Assembly (NCBI GenBank): GCA_964019165.1
Contig: OZ025279.1
Coordinates: 7,450,117-7,514,116, forward strand
DNA from: Mastigias papua
Taxonomy: Eukaryota; Cnidaria; Scyphozoa; Rhizostomeae; Mastigiidae
Length of the DNA: 64,000 nt
Reading direction: 5' to 3'
The notes beneath the pieces were generated by a model. That model searched no databases and was not told the DNA's origin. It saw nothing but the letters and a program-made list of their open reading frames with translations. Made by a program: the position numbers and the translations under genes. Position 1 is the first letter of the stretch. Each line of letters starts with the position of its first letter. Below, one piece after another: positions 49,001 through 58,800 of this stretch.

Positions 49001-49225
49001 TTAATTCATTCAGATACTTCTGTTGCAACTTCAACTGGTATTGCGGGAGGAATGGCAGCGGTCGTACTCATTTTGATAATAATAGTAGTTGTTCTGGTGC
49101 TGAAAAGGAGGAATCCTCCTGATTCAAGGGGCCAACAAGGTAATGAGATTGGTTTGGAAAACGTTGGGGGAGAGATCAATGAACATCCATCAGAGGCAAA
49201 GAAGGAAGACTCTATCACTGCTTGA
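37526..49225 (+). CDS. D8C-D8C-ZP transmembrane glycoprotein, six coding exons
   Basis: Exons: 37526-38048, 39704-40117, 45239-45592, 45985-46207, 46730-47061 and 49014-49225. Phases match at each junction and total 2,058 bases (685 aa). Layout: signal peptide (core LLLWSTVLSLV, cut near WAQ|DPC), D8C domain 1 (about 42-173), D8C domain 2 (about 177-312), ZP-N (about 318-430), ZP-C (about 431-562), RKRR dibasic site (567-570), transmembrane helix (about 625-650), short tail ending SITA. D8C plus ZP is the plan of uromodulin/GP2-type secreted filament-forming glycoproteins; a mucosal or surface adhesion role is inferred. Three Mets at 37526, 37556 and 37589 could start; only the last is right next to the signal core. 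An acceptor just before 37526 points to a 5' UTR exon. The donor of exon 5 could also be at 47067. Confidence 0.85.
38698..39010. mobile_element. Mariner-type MITE (CCGTA...ATACGG family), copy 2
   Basis: CCATAAATCTTCAACTTAGC and the inverse of the right end CCGTAAATCTTCAAATTGGC match, with TA at 38696-38697 and 39011-39012. The interior has the inverted-sense GGGGGCTTATTCAAGG repeats of copy 1. It is intronic and diverged from copy 1. Confidence 0.75.
39704..40117 (+). CDS. ZP gene exon 2: D8C domain 2
   Basis: A symmetrical phase 1-1 exon, ATAAACAG to AGAG|GTATCT. Motifs: CIHYQLLTEETR, FCDRNLNGWYRFWGAAGDRM, CPVI, FPCGAYYHGWLN, GTVNRTVCF, MRNCGSYFVYNLQG, ICN and RYCG. All canonical Cys are present, ten in all, unlike domain 1. 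Confidence 0.85.
40118..41201. other. ZP gene intron 2, first part; nothing recognised
   Basis: AT-rich intron sequence before the microsatellite and LINE cluster. No exon was recognised. Confidence 0.5.
41202..41320. repeat. (AATCAT)n microsatellite
   Basis: About 18 near-perfect hexamer units ATAATC. Confidence 0.95.
41496..41770 (-). pseudogene. LINE 3' coding remnant D
   Basis: The minus-strand frame reads KATKYLPLIADIQNSY, NLSMSALGILGTYSESF and YYIFCRRNKPWTNPDILDY. A terminal YYIFCxRNKxWxxPELL motif after a xYxPL-I-NLSxSALG block is the C-terminus of a widespread invertebrate LINE family. It is 5'-truncated by the adjoining microsatellite tail of remnant B. Confidence 0.5.
41775..41935. 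repeat. (CATCAT)n and (ATCGC)n microsatellites, LINE 3' tail
   Basis: ATC trinucleotides pass into about 15 pentamers ATCGC. In minus orientation they follow directly after the zinc-finger end of LINE remnant B, where a microsatellite tail of a LINE would be. Confidence 0.85.
41940..42170 (-). pseudogene. LINE 3' end remnant B (CxxC zinc-finger end)
   Basis: A minus-strand frame reads VYKAKYVVCDECGKTISAAK, then leaves frame. It parallels the terminal TICTYCGANATATNLAEHQK of LINE copy A at 43134-43361, so a frameshifted copy of a related 3' end is likely. Confidence 0.4.
42653..43030 (-). pseudogene. LINE 5' coding fragment with 2A-like motif (DIETNPGP)
   Basis: A minus-strand frame with internal Met reads MANKQYKGKMVGINRRAREV, then LMNDIETNPGPRGNVTKAAR and ARRWLKRT. 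DIETNPGP fits the D-x-E-x-NPGP consensus of 2A ribosome-skipping peptides, which are known near the N-termini of invertebrate non-LTR retrotransposon ORFs. Only about 60-100 residues are kept and no endonuclease or RT follows. It sits head-to-tail after LINE copy A. Confidence 0.5.
43031..43098. repeat. (CAT)n(CTT)n microsatellite, LINE tail
   Basis: About 14 ATC units followed by about 8 CTT units. In minus orientation it is the AAG/ATG-rich tail directly after LINE copy A. Confidence 0.9.
43134..44201 (-). pseudogene. LINE copy A, 3' coding end with zinc-finger tail
   Basis: Two minus-strand open segments (44201-43386 and 43361-43134). The first reads SETKRIQSWIDKRYRYIWSN, MQDVRNELDV, LVRIGHIARMSDERLVKQA, GRKPRKRKM and then a C2H2-like KCKYDGCGRTFRTKDGLVIH. 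The second has CTYCGANATATNLAEHQK. This is the post-RT C-terminal domain of an RTE/NeSL-like LINE. RT and endonuclease are missing (5' truncated near 44201) and a stop splits the end. Confidence 0.65.
44220..44640 (-). pseudogene. hAT-like (ZMYM/TTF-type) transposase remnant
   Basis: The minus-strand frame reads PPTKRARKRKFPFDKSPGDD, FKMIIDQVLGNLRNSFSYHK and EVYHDLPCLGPHHSEEF. The K(R)xRKxxxxFD...D...Y..VFy.MiDqvl..L..RF pattern is that of domesticated-type hAT/ZMYM transposase proteins. Stops flank it; only one segment is kept. Confidence 0.45.
45239..45592 (+). CDS. ZP gene exon 3: ZP-N subdomain
   Basis: GCTATTAG acceptor to TTTTAG|GTATGC, phase 1-1. It encodes DKDAYKVSCSANYMQIELDR, CGHTLSHDYITLGCIPGACG and IDETIYFKCSYNRDAI. 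Cys spacing (VSC, CGH, LGC, GACG, FKCSY) and the alternating strands are those of ZP-N. Confidence 0.85.
45593..45984. other. ZP gene intron 3
   Basis: A 392-base intron between TTAG|GTATGC and TTCTAG. Nothing else is seen. Confidence 0.75.
45985..46207 (+). CDS. ZP gene exon 4: start of ZP-C subdomain
   Basis: TACATTCTAG acceptor to AA|GTAAAT donor. It encodes FSFHFKTYRTSAFENPIQSF, LRDWLYFEVNATVQDSNLAL and IIQRCYSTPTMNPDEPGKYD. The F-V-L-D-YFEV...L.I..C.STP pattern is that of ZP-C. Confidence 0.88.
46208..46729. other. ZP gene intron 4
   Basis: A 522-base intron; nothing recognised. Confidence 0.7.
46730..47061 (+). CDS. ZP gene exon 5: end of ZP-C, with dibasic cleavage site
   Basis: The acceptor TTACCATAG splits a Lys codon, giving KCVVDVATTF, RRRFSMQVFKYE, VYIHCLVFLC and RCRTGCSG. 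The CxxD, FxxxxFKY and IHC...C...C...C pattern is the ZP-C ending. SRKRRD follows, a furin-type site as in ZP proteins cleaved before polymerisation. The donor GGCA|GTAAAG is preferred; AAAG|GTCTGT (47067) also keeps frame. Confidence 0.8.
47062..47842. other. ZP gene intron 5, first part
   Basis: Nothing recognised before the antisense LINE. Confidence 0.5.
47843..47869. repeat. (AAT)n tail of LINE copy E
   Basis: About nine AAT units at the 3' end of the antisense LINE. Confidence 0.9.
47843..48957 (-). mobile_element. 5'-truncated LINE copy E, inserted antisense in the last ZP intron
   Basis: A single minus-strand frame from about 48950 to 48104 reads GVPQGSILGPLLFLLHINDI, TYADDTVLFTSSKSVDDIER, KLINSTKSYKYLGVHLDP and MVLPIFTYCGS. 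These are RT motifs with the YADD catalytic centre plus the thumb of a Jockey/CR1/RTE-like element. The frame has no stop, so it is young. A 3' UTR and an (ATT)n tail (plus-strand AAT at 47843-47869) follow. Fingers and endonuclease are absent. Confidence 0.78.
49014..49225 (+). CDS. ZP gene exon 6: transmembrane helix and cytoplasmic tail
   Basis: ATTCATTCAG acceptor. It encodes TSVATSTGIAGGMAAVVLIL, then a hydrophobic run ending VVLVLKRRN and a tail of about 40 residues ending KKEDSITA and TGA at 49223-49225. The KRR after the helix gives an extracellular-N, cytoplasmic-C topology. Confidence 0.85.
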
Positions 49226-49620
49226 AGATTGCTGTTTATAAATATTTGAACATAACATTAGAGATCATTTTTGCATCTAGCTTCATTTGTATGGTGGTAT
49301 ATTATGGCATTGATGTTATTTTGAACATTTCTTGATGTTTTAAGTTTGAGCAATTTTATTTCACTGATCAAGTGCATCACAATACATCTACTCGTTTGCA
49401 AAAGACAATGTTTTACAGCTAGGGGCAAACAAGAACATTGTGCGTAAGCAAATTATCATTGATGGCTCGTTGCATACAATTTTTTTAAGCAAAATCGCCT
49501 AGCATGCGCCTAATAGTATGCTCTGTCTTCATGTATGCCAACTAGTTATTAAAATGCCTTCGAAATATCGGTTTGAGCTTGGTTAACTAAAAGTTGCAAG
49601 TCATTAACAATGAAGTCTCT
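49226..49620. other. 3' flank of the ZP gene
   Basis: Probable 3' UTR and flank. A weak ATTAAA lies near 49548. No gene recognised. Confidence 0.4.
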
Positions 49621-49626
49621 TGTTTG

Positions 49627-52260
49627 TCAAAAATGCTGCCAATGCATTACTTTTGCATCTAGCTCTAAATTTCTACCCTCCTTTCTGCTTGTCTTGAATT
49701 CCTTTTCTGTTCCTAATTCTCCTTCCTCAATATTTCGCCTTATTGACCTTTCACTGGACTTCTGAATGTAGATCTTCAGGCTCAAGCCATTCTCGTCGTG
49801 GATAGATGTAATAAATATGTCATTGGGTAACTTTATCCCATCCGATTTTGACACTTTTCCTTTCTTAATAACGAACATTACACATTTCTCCAATCCGAAT
49901 TTCATACCTATATCTGCACTAAGAACGCTTACAGTTTACATCAGGGAATCATGTCCTCTTTCATCTTTCGCAAATCATCCATAAACATCAGATGATTGAT
50001 TTGGTCCTTATTGGAGCTAGATTGGTTTTATGTAGTACTAAATTCAAAGGAACCATTGACACCAAAAATAACAAAGGCGACTAGCTTGAAAAATGCCTCT
50101 CCTAAATGCCACTTGGCCTAATGATTCGTTACAAAAGGTAAGTTCTGTACGCCAGCACTGCATGTTTGTGGTCAACATCTTCTCAATATTAGATGCAATA
50201 CCAAACATGTGCATGCATTCGCTTAACCATGAATGGGGCACTAAATCATATACTTTACAGTAGTCTAGCCATGCCATTGCAAGATTCTTCCTGCGTTGCT
50301 TTGCTTCTCTCATCATTCTATGGTCAATATACAACAAATCATTTGTACCTCGACTTCCTACATCTCTTCTGCTCTTCAGAAAACAAGTTTGTTATCCTCA
50401 AAAATGCATATATGCTCTCCGCTATGATACTCGTCAACAGTTTCCAGTATATTGGCAGGCATGTTATTGGGCGATAATTACTTGGTATATTGCCTTTGCT
50501 AACGTCCTTCCTTATTAGTATAGTTCTATAGTTCTTCCTTGTGTTATCCATGACAGTACATTTCCTTTTTTTGAGGAACTCATTTAGCTGAAGAGCAATT
50601 CTATCATGTAGGCTAGAGAAATTTTTCAGCCAATAGCCTTGGACCAGGTCTGGCCCAGGTGATTTCCAATTCGGAGCATTAGCCGACCCTGATTTCATAT
50701 TATCCACTGTAATGACCAGATCTTGTTGTTTTTCAACTTTAATTTCCGCCTTTGCTGTTCTTAGCCATTCAGTATCTTTCTTATGTTCTGCTGACACACC
50801 CCATATCTTACTCAAAAAATCTATTGAACTTTCTTGATCAGGTAAAACATTCGTTTTTGTTATTCCACTCAATTCATCATAAAATCATCCTTGGTTAGTC
50901 TTGAATAGATTGTTCTGACGAAACAGTTCTATCCTTGCCTTGTATAGTGATACTTCAGATACTTCTGCATTTTGCAGTTATGCGCTGTTTTAGTTCTTCA
51001 CTCACTGTTATCAAACCATTTTCTTTTTAGGCAATACTTCCTTTGCAACTCATCTACATATCTGTCCTTGATCTTCCTCCCCTTTCTTTAGCTCTTTGAT
51101 GCGACTCAAGTCCTTTCTCATTTGTCGGATCTTCTTTTCTAATCACCTCTTCCACAAGGGGTCAGTGCTTCCTTCACTTCTATATCTTGACACCTACATT
51201 TTCGGTAGCTTTCTTTGCAGAAGCATAAAGCCAAATCATCTGTTGTTGTAATACTATCATTCCTGACCTTTGCTAGTAGGTGATTCATCTCTTGAGCCTC
51301 CCTGTTTGGTACACTTTTATTAACAGTTCGTAAAGATGGAAACCGAGTCTTTTCCCTTTCTCTAAGACATGATGCAATCTTACCACTAAATCCAGTTCAT
51401 CATACTCGGATTCGTCACTTTTCTCACTATGGATTTCTCCTCTTGTTAGGTTGTTTGATGATGTAGTTTCTTGGTATGTGATTTCATTCGTGTTGCATTC
51501 AATATCTTCTTCTTATGTTATCAGACTGCGCGGGTTTTCGTTGGTTTTCTTGTATTTCTTCTATCTCAGCAGCTGTTAACCATTATTTCAATTTTATTTG
51601 TCTCACTTGATCAACTAATCTTTGTTCAGATACAGCAAAGAGCTCACGTTTATTCCATAACCGAAACATTCTCTTGCGATAACCCCGTCTTTCTGGCTCA
51701 CTTTCAAAGTAGCACTCAAATACTACTCGGTTTTCCAACTTAGACGACCTCTTCCTTCCTCCTTGGGAAGCAACTTCATCTGCAGTAGTAGGATAACGAC
51801 CTTGGCAGATCTGCGTTGCATCTGTACCCATGCCGAACGAGGCAGCTTCACCAAAGGACCCACTCCAAAGTACGGCGTTGTTTGAAGACCGATTCATTTG
51901 CTCCATTTTGTTTGAAATGTGATATGGTTTAGCATTACCAAAAAACAGTATTTTGTTTTTGACACCATCAATAGATGAGTTGATAACCAAATCTGAAGAG
52001 CCTCATCCACCCAAACATCATTCAACCTATGAATAGGGCTACTATTGCTGGACATTAGGGCTTTCACACACTGGTGGGCCATACATGTGGCAACTATCAG
52101 GGTAATAGCTCCTCTGGGGGTTTCTGTCAGGGCCACCTCACCTATAGCCTTTGGTTTAACTATTAACCTTAACCACAAGGAAGTGGCTGCCCAGATGCTT
52201 TTTAGGGACAGGCACTCACCCCTGGTCAAAGCCCTGTTTGTCAAAACGGCTTGAACCACA
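49627..52260 (-). pseudogene. Decayed LINE copy C (N-terminal region to RT, FMDD motif)
   Basis: Minus-strand blocks in order: NRSSNNAVLWSGSFGEAASF and RGYRKRMFRLW...SEQRLVDQVRQI (51900-51580), NWKSPGPDLVQGYWLKNF and SNYRPITCLPIYWKLLT (50870-50340), MLYIDHRMMREAKQRRKNLA and SWRTEL-like text (50337-50044), NHLMFMDDL (about 49985) and FGLEKCVMFVIKKGK (49905 on). They are RT fingers, palm and thumb with the DD catalytic pair, interrupted by several stops and frameshifts. The family is one common in cnidarians. The 3' end beyond the thumb is missing. Confidence 0.65.
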
Positions 52261-52895
52261 TGAAGGTTGGGTTGACTTGTGTTGGAGAAACTATATTTTC
52301 TGCTAGAAGCTTATGCACTTTTCATGCATGCCACCATTACACCATACACACCTTATATTATATTATTATTATTATTATCATTAGTATTATCACTGTTTCT
52401 ATATTGCTTTCTGCTATTATTGCTCTACTTTTTTCTCTTTATTTTCTTTTCTTCTGCATGTTTTGTTATTTTTATCTTTTAATCACTGTTATGTCTACCA
52501 ATGCTAGCAGCCAATTTTACACTGCTTATTAGTAGAGAGGTGTATAAGTACAGATTAACTGTTGTAATCAAATGAGAAGTTTACAAAATTCTTGTTAGTA
52601 TTACAGCTTTAAAGTTTGATAATACTACCAAAAACTACATAATTAAAAGAATATCTACCATCACAATCAGAATACTTTACTGCATCTTGTGCAGCCGTAG
52701 CAAAGGGCGGTCAAGTCTTGAGCTCCTACCTTATTACCTTATATTAATGTTCACTACTTTTGTTCCTGTTATATAATTATAAACAACCTATTGTTTAGTG
52801 AGGTTTACAACTGTATGTAGGGCAAAGTTCCATTACTTCGAAGGTAATAACGGCGATGATTGACTGTGAAGCAGGTATTGGAAAAGTGATTTAGT
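52261..52895. other. Intergenic; nothing recognised
   Basis: Contains a short (ATT)n patch near 52355-52382. No gene. Confidence 0.5.
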
Positions 52896-52959
52896 ACAGT
52901 TTATACTGCTCATTACTGTACAGTAAATCAAGCGTAGAAAACGATAGGTATAGACATAC

Positions 52960-53012
52960 ACACACCGATATACATACACATACATACATACATACATACC
53001 TACATAAATATC

Positions 53013-53047
<35 letters not shown>

Positions 53048-53062
53048 TGTGCATATATATAT
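52960..53062. repeat. (ACAT)n/(GTAT)n microsatellite with dyad symmetry
   Basis: ACAT tetramers on the left pass into GTAT tetramers on the right, so the region can fold back on itself. Confidence 0.85.
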
Positions 53063-53122
53063 ATAAAGATGATGAACAAAAGAAAGACGACCAGGAATAT
53101 ATTTTTATAATATTATAGTCTC

Positions 53123-53166
53123 AATTCTCAATATGTTTCGACAGTATAGTCATCATCAGGAGAATT
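53123..53166 (-). ncRNA. Hammerhead-ribozyme-like motif 3' of the Penelope-like ORF
   Basis: Read on the minus strand: AATTCTC, CTGATGA, T, GAC-TATACT-GTC, GAAAC, ATATT, GAGAATT. AATTCTC and GAGAATT pair perfectly (stem I, 7 bp), GAC/GTC forms a short stem II, and CTGATGA and GAAA are the catalytic core. Stem III would be minimal, as reported for hammerheads of Penelope-like elements. One extra U lies between the core and stem II, so activity is unproven. Confidence 0.5.
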
Positions 53167-53334
53167 AGCAATTATTTACAAGTTAGGTACAATGTATAGA
53201 TTGTGTTGTATAGTTTTAAGTCAAATCAGTCTCTATATCATACATGTGATCGAGAGATGATAGGCCACAGGGAAATAAAATAACGAGACCAAGAGGTGAA
53301 CGCAGTACTGCAGCTTATCCATTTGTTTACAGGA

Positions 53335-54085
53335 TTATAAACTTAGGCCGTTAAGCCGTTCTGGGTGGTTCAATTTATTGTTTAGCCCATGTGGGGTCAT
53401 AACTTTAAGGCGTAGTATCCACTTGTCTTCGTGCATTTCAAGGATCCTTGTTATTTCATGTAGTTTGCTGTTTTCAATTTTTTCTATTATGGCGAATTTT
53501 GCATCTTCGGTGAAGTCATTGTTAGCTAGACGAATATGTTGTTCCATAGGGAGCAGCTTATTATACTCTATTGATTTGATTCTATGCCTATAATTATTCA
53601 GTCTGAAATTAAACGGCCATTCGGATGTTCCAACGTATTGTTTCCAGCAGCGTGTGCATTCTAAGAGGTAGATGACGTTTTCACCTTTGCAGTTAGATTC
53701 ATGGTAGATCTTATATATATGCCTAGTTGTGGATCTATAGAAGAAGTTGGTATCTTTAAGGTGACAGCAGCATAAGTCGTTTCTAGTATTACATAGTTGA
53801 CAAAATTTAACAGTTTTGACTTAAGTATTTTCATGGATGACCTTATTGTTTAGGATTTTATTGCTTCCTATCATTCCTTTGAGGTTCTTCGGTCGACGGT
53901 ACGCTTCCATACCAGGATCTTTAAAGATGGCGTCAAAATTTGGGTTTAATTTCAAAATGTGTCATCTGCTCTAGATAATTTCTGCCATTGGGGGGAGTGT
54001 GTTATTAAATGTTGCTACGAGGGGGAAGCGGTTATTTTTCTCTGCATTTAGATTGTTTAGTAATGTAATGGCTTTATCAATTTAC
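53335..54085 (-). pseudogene. Penelope-like element fragment with GIY-YIG nuclease domain
   Basis: The minus-strand frame reads FNPNFDAIFKDPGMEAYRRP and KNLKGMIGSNKI, a stop, then KFCQLCNTRNDLCC, ENVIYLLECTRCWKQYVGTS, EWPFNFRLNNYRHRI, IIEKIE and EDKW-like WILRLKVMTPHGLN before TGA. This is the C-terminal GIY-YIG module of Penelope-like retroelements with its preceding Cys-rich region. RT is missing and at least two stops interrupt it. Confidence 0.75.
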
Positions 54086-54225
54086 ATCTTGCTTCTATGC
54101 TGTGAAGCCCCGTGCGGTTTATACTACTAGGGTCATGCTACTATCTGCTAAAAAAGATAGCGCTCCTACTACTTAACAAAGTTGTGTAGTTTAAGAATTT
54201 TCGTGCCGGTGTGAAGCTCGCTATG

Positions 54226-54341
<116 letters not shown>

Positions 54342-54395
54342 ATCAGTAGCTAGCGAGTAACCAGGATTTCTCCTTTTTCGGTGCAAACAGAGCAA

Positions 54396-54578
<183 letters not shown>

Positions 54579-55590
54579 AAACCTTCATCTTGTCCATTTC
54601 CTCAGGTCTGCCACTAGAAATCTATCAACAATTCAAAAGTATGCCTTCCAATGTAGCGTATCCGATTGAAACGCATTCGATGAGTTAACTTTGTGGACTG
54701 TTTCGGAATTCATATGTTTAGAGTTCACTTTCCTGCCCTTGTCTCTTTCTTCCATTCACATCTCATAAACCATTTTAGATCAAAAGTTGTTGGCTTGAGA
54801 TAAAAGACACAATAACAGTCATTGACGTTGTGCAATACCTTCCGCATTCCCAGTGATGTAAATGGCTAAAGACCGTTGTACTAAATTGTATACTAAATTG
54901 ATCCAATTAGTGATCTCTTTACTTCAATGTTCTGCATTATGAACCCGGTGGCGTTTTTTTGCAAGCGCGGTAAGTGAGGGGCTACTATCACGCATATTCC
55001 ATATTTGGCAATATCTTTGTTCTAATGGCCCAGAGTAAGCCAATCAACAAATAGACTACATATCACATGGTAAGTAAGAGGCAGGGTGTGATAGACAGGA
55101 ACACCTGAAAACGTGATAGCTCCTTCATTATGCTCCATACCAAGAGTCAAGTTGGAAGAAGAAGAAGCTCACAGAGCACGATATCTCGTAAGTTCCAATC
55201 TTGAAAACACAAAGTGTAGTTATACGTAGTGTAATGATAGGAGTAAGTATCACGTACTCTATGTAAGTAAGGGAGAATCTATTAGAAGGTAAATATCTCG
55301 AATCTGTCGCCTGCGAGTGGTAGGGTGGCAAGTTCCTTCCTCCTGCTAAGTTATATTCGTAAGGCCTGGCTATACAATTTCGCGTGAAGTTTAGTACAAA
55401 TAATTATACGCAATGTTGTGGATAAAGGAATAGAGGAAGTCCCTTATATTCATTGTAAGTAAAGGGGGGTCTATTTGAAAGAAAATTTCTCTAGTCCGTC
55501 GGCTTCGAGAGCTATGATGGCAAGTACCTTCCTTCTCCAAAGTTATATTCGTAAATCATGGCTAAAAATTTTCGTGTGACATATAGAAAT

Positions 55591-57550
55591 AGACCATGCT
55601 GCACTAATGCATTCTAGTTTAGCTATCATGACAAAGTTTGCTCAAAATTGCTTGCACTTCTGTTTCAATATGCCCAAACATTTTATGAGACACTTTTCAT
55701 GTCCCAAAAATGTTGTATAGTTTAGCCAATTTGCTGACATACAATTCAATTAAATCCCCCTGCATTCATGCGTTGCATGTCAAAGCCATTGATCTTTTTA
55801 ACTGATAAGCGGTCATCGCGACATTTTCTTCGTCTTCAAATACTTTAGGAATATATCTGGAAGCTAACCCACCTTATTATTTTCGTTAAGCATAACTTTT
55901 GATTTTGGACTTTAGCGCCAAGCTCACTGCAACAACATTGATAAAGTTTGTTTAACGTTACTCATCAAAGATACTTCGATAGGTTTAGCTACATCTGACG
56001 ATGTATGTACAACACCACCAACAAAACATACAACCGATGTCGCTCTACAATGTTGTCTAGTTTGGCCAGTCTTTTAGTGCTATCATTAGCTATCAATATG
56101 CTCCTTTGGTAATGGTGATCAAGTGTAAGAGATGTTCCCTGAAATTCCCATTGTTCTTTTTGTGTACTCAGCAGAAATTTGTAACCAATGCTTAGTATTT
56201 ATCTCACCTGCTTTCTTAGCTTTTCCTGACTAATCGAAGTAGAAAAGTAGTCAGGTATGGTTGAAAATCATTTTTGTGAGAATGGCAAACGTCTTCATGT
56301 AATGAAATCTCCATGAAAACTATATTGAATTACTGAAGTTTTCTCAATTTTCTATCTAGTATAAAATGCTTTCTTCAAGGAGAATAAGTACAGTGAATTT
56401 TTATATTACTTAAACCATATTCATCATTCCAGATTCCACATATTTTTAGCTACTATCAGGTGGTTAAAATTGCTATTTAAATAATTCCAAGAGATTTGGC
56501 AATATGAATAATATTAATATCAATATGATATATTTTATGCCATTACCTTGTAATAACACTGGTCGACAAATTTTTACATGCTTTAATCATGAGAGATCTA
56601 TGCTTACTCCTCTAGATATACTTTTTGCACTGATTCAGATATTTAATCAGTTTTTCTTTTACAAATCACATTTTTGAGATACAGTTGACCCCTTATTTCA
56701 CCGAAAGTGATCGTATTTGAAACATTGATATGAAATAAGTATCACATTCAATTCAACTTTGATTTAAGTGGATACAATACAGCATGCAGAGGATTTGCGT
56801 ATGTTAATCTAATCCTAGGAAATTTTCTGGGTATTCACAACTATTATTAGACTGAACAAGACCGTAAAATGATTTTGGTATCTTAACAAGCAACAGACTC
56901 TTTCATTTCATCATGAACTCATCTTCTATTCAATATATTAACTTATTCAATCGTCCATACTGTAATAACAATTCTTTACAATTAATAAACATTGCTCAAC
57001 TCTAATAAAAAATTCATTTGCTCCCTTAAAAACGTGTCAAACACGATTACGTAACATTATTGCGGTATAGATTCCTTATACGTGTGACACGCGTTTACTT
57101 GTCTTGGCGGGATTATCACGATACAAATACATAATGGGGTACTGACCTATGAGTAGAATCCTATTAGAATTATAGACGAGCGAATGAGTTGTTGCTTGAG
57201 AAGCCTTTAATACCCACATAACAAAAATAACAGTCCTGAAGATGGTCTTTTGGCTAGCACCATATCATAGGAATTGCGAACGGCATCACAGATTTCGTTT
57301 TAGTGCGGCAACCCTGTAATCCACAATAGTATGTAGAACATATGATATATAATGCCCAATTGTTAAATTGGTCACCCAGACGGCTACCGAAGTACAGTTT
57401 ATATATCTTTTTAATGTTGTCTGTGATAGAACGCTGTTGAGATTTGATGGTAAACTTCCCCCATGCATAATAGAATGTATCAAAATGGTTCTTGCACTTG
57501 CGGGGCATTTTGCTATAGAGGTTCCAAATAAAATGCCAACTTTCTAAATG
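55591..57550. other. Intergenic; no gene recognised
   Basis: AT-rich with no supported coding, RNA or repeat signal. Confidence 0.5.
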
Positions 57551-57553
57551 ATT

Positions 57554-57646
57554 TAACGACTGATGAATTGACTAATTGATTGATTGATAGATTGATTGAT
57601 TAAATGATTGATTGATTGATTAAATGATTGGTTGATTGATTGATTA

Positions 57647-57684
<38 letters not shown>

Positions 57685-57692
57685 CAATCGAT
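57554..57692. repeat. (TTGA)n microsatellite with variants
   Basis: TGATTGAT units with TTAAATGA and TAGATTGA interruptions. Confidence 0.92.
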
Positions 57693-57807
57693 CGTTGGAT
57701 TGAGTGAGTAATTGATAGATATATGTTTAACGTCAATACATTTTATGGAAACAAACCCAATTGATCTATTAGAAACTTATTTTAAGGCAAGTAGTTAAAT
57801 TGTGCAT

Positions 57808-57900
57808 GATGCTAAATGGTTAAAGCTTATTTGGTTTCCGTGAACCAGGGGATTCTTTGAATCTTAAAAACCTGACGGGCTGGAGAGGAACTAAATAAAT
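57808..57900 (+). repeat. Possible degenerate tRNA-like SINE
   Basis: AAATGGTTAAAGC and a later GGGGATTCTTTGAATC resemble A and B boxes, very weakly. Confidence 0.2.
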
Positions 57901-58142
57901 ATTAGAAATCAGCGCAAAAAGTACCCTAAGAAACAGCCATTGACATTTCTGATGAAAATACATGTTGACCAGTGTAGTTAATATGGTTACTATTTCATAC
58001 CAGTTTCATGGTCAATAACAATAAAATCTAAGCAACCATTAATTAGACACACTACAGTGAAATGCAAGGTGTAAGCAAAGCTCATGATGATTAACATCGT
58101 AAAGTGTTACGTTGTTCTGGAATTATGAAATAGAATGAATTC

Positions 58143-58245
58143 TCAATATTTCGATATTGGATTGATAACTCTATTCTGTGAAAGAATGATATCGATGTTG
58201 GATTGATAACTCTAAGTCTGTGAAAGAATGATATCGATATAAGTT
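58143..58245. repeat. Two-copy tandem repeat, about 46 bp
   Basis: A unit with TTGGATTGATAACTCTA and GTGAAAGAATGATATCGAT occurs twice in tandem. Confidence 0.75.
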
Positions 58246-58499
58246 TATATTTTATGTGTAGCAAATTGGGGCTGAGTGGTTTTAAACCAGTGTTTTTATG
58301 AATGCTCTATCATAGCATGAATGTGCGCATTTTGGTGCGATATTTATCAAACTATGAAACGTTTTTGTTGACTCCATTTATTAGTGATGCTTTTACAAAT
58401 ATCGTCCTAACAACTGGTTAGGCAACTCCCACATGCTGATTCTCTAATCTCTTTATTCTGCTTTGACTCTGCCCACGGCATTGCATTAATTGTTTACTA

Positions 58500-58800
58500 A
58501 TTCAGGGTTCTCAGGATTTCTTTCACAAAAATTCCCTGACTATTCCAGGCTTTCCAGACTAAGTTTTTCACAATGCCCTAGCATTTCTACATTTTTCTCA
58601 TCAGTTCTTAATGGGCCAAGGAAATTACTTGGCTTGTGTAGAGACAAAGAAGGAGCAAGGACAATAGCAGTGTAGAAAAAGTCCGGGAACAGACAAAAGT
58701 TCCCTGATTATTCTATATTTTTGGGGCTTTCCCTGATCTCAAATTGAATTCCCTGACTTTTCCAGGCTTTCCAAGTTTTCCAGACTCCTGATAACCCTGT
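58500..58800. repeat. Dispersed repeat rich in TTCCCTGA...CCAGGCTTTCCA
   Basis: TTCCCTGACTATTCCAGGCT, CCTGATTATTC, CCCTGATCTC and TTCCCTGACTTTTCCAGGCT recur within 300 bases in a pattern typical of decayed transposon ends. Confidence 0.45.
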
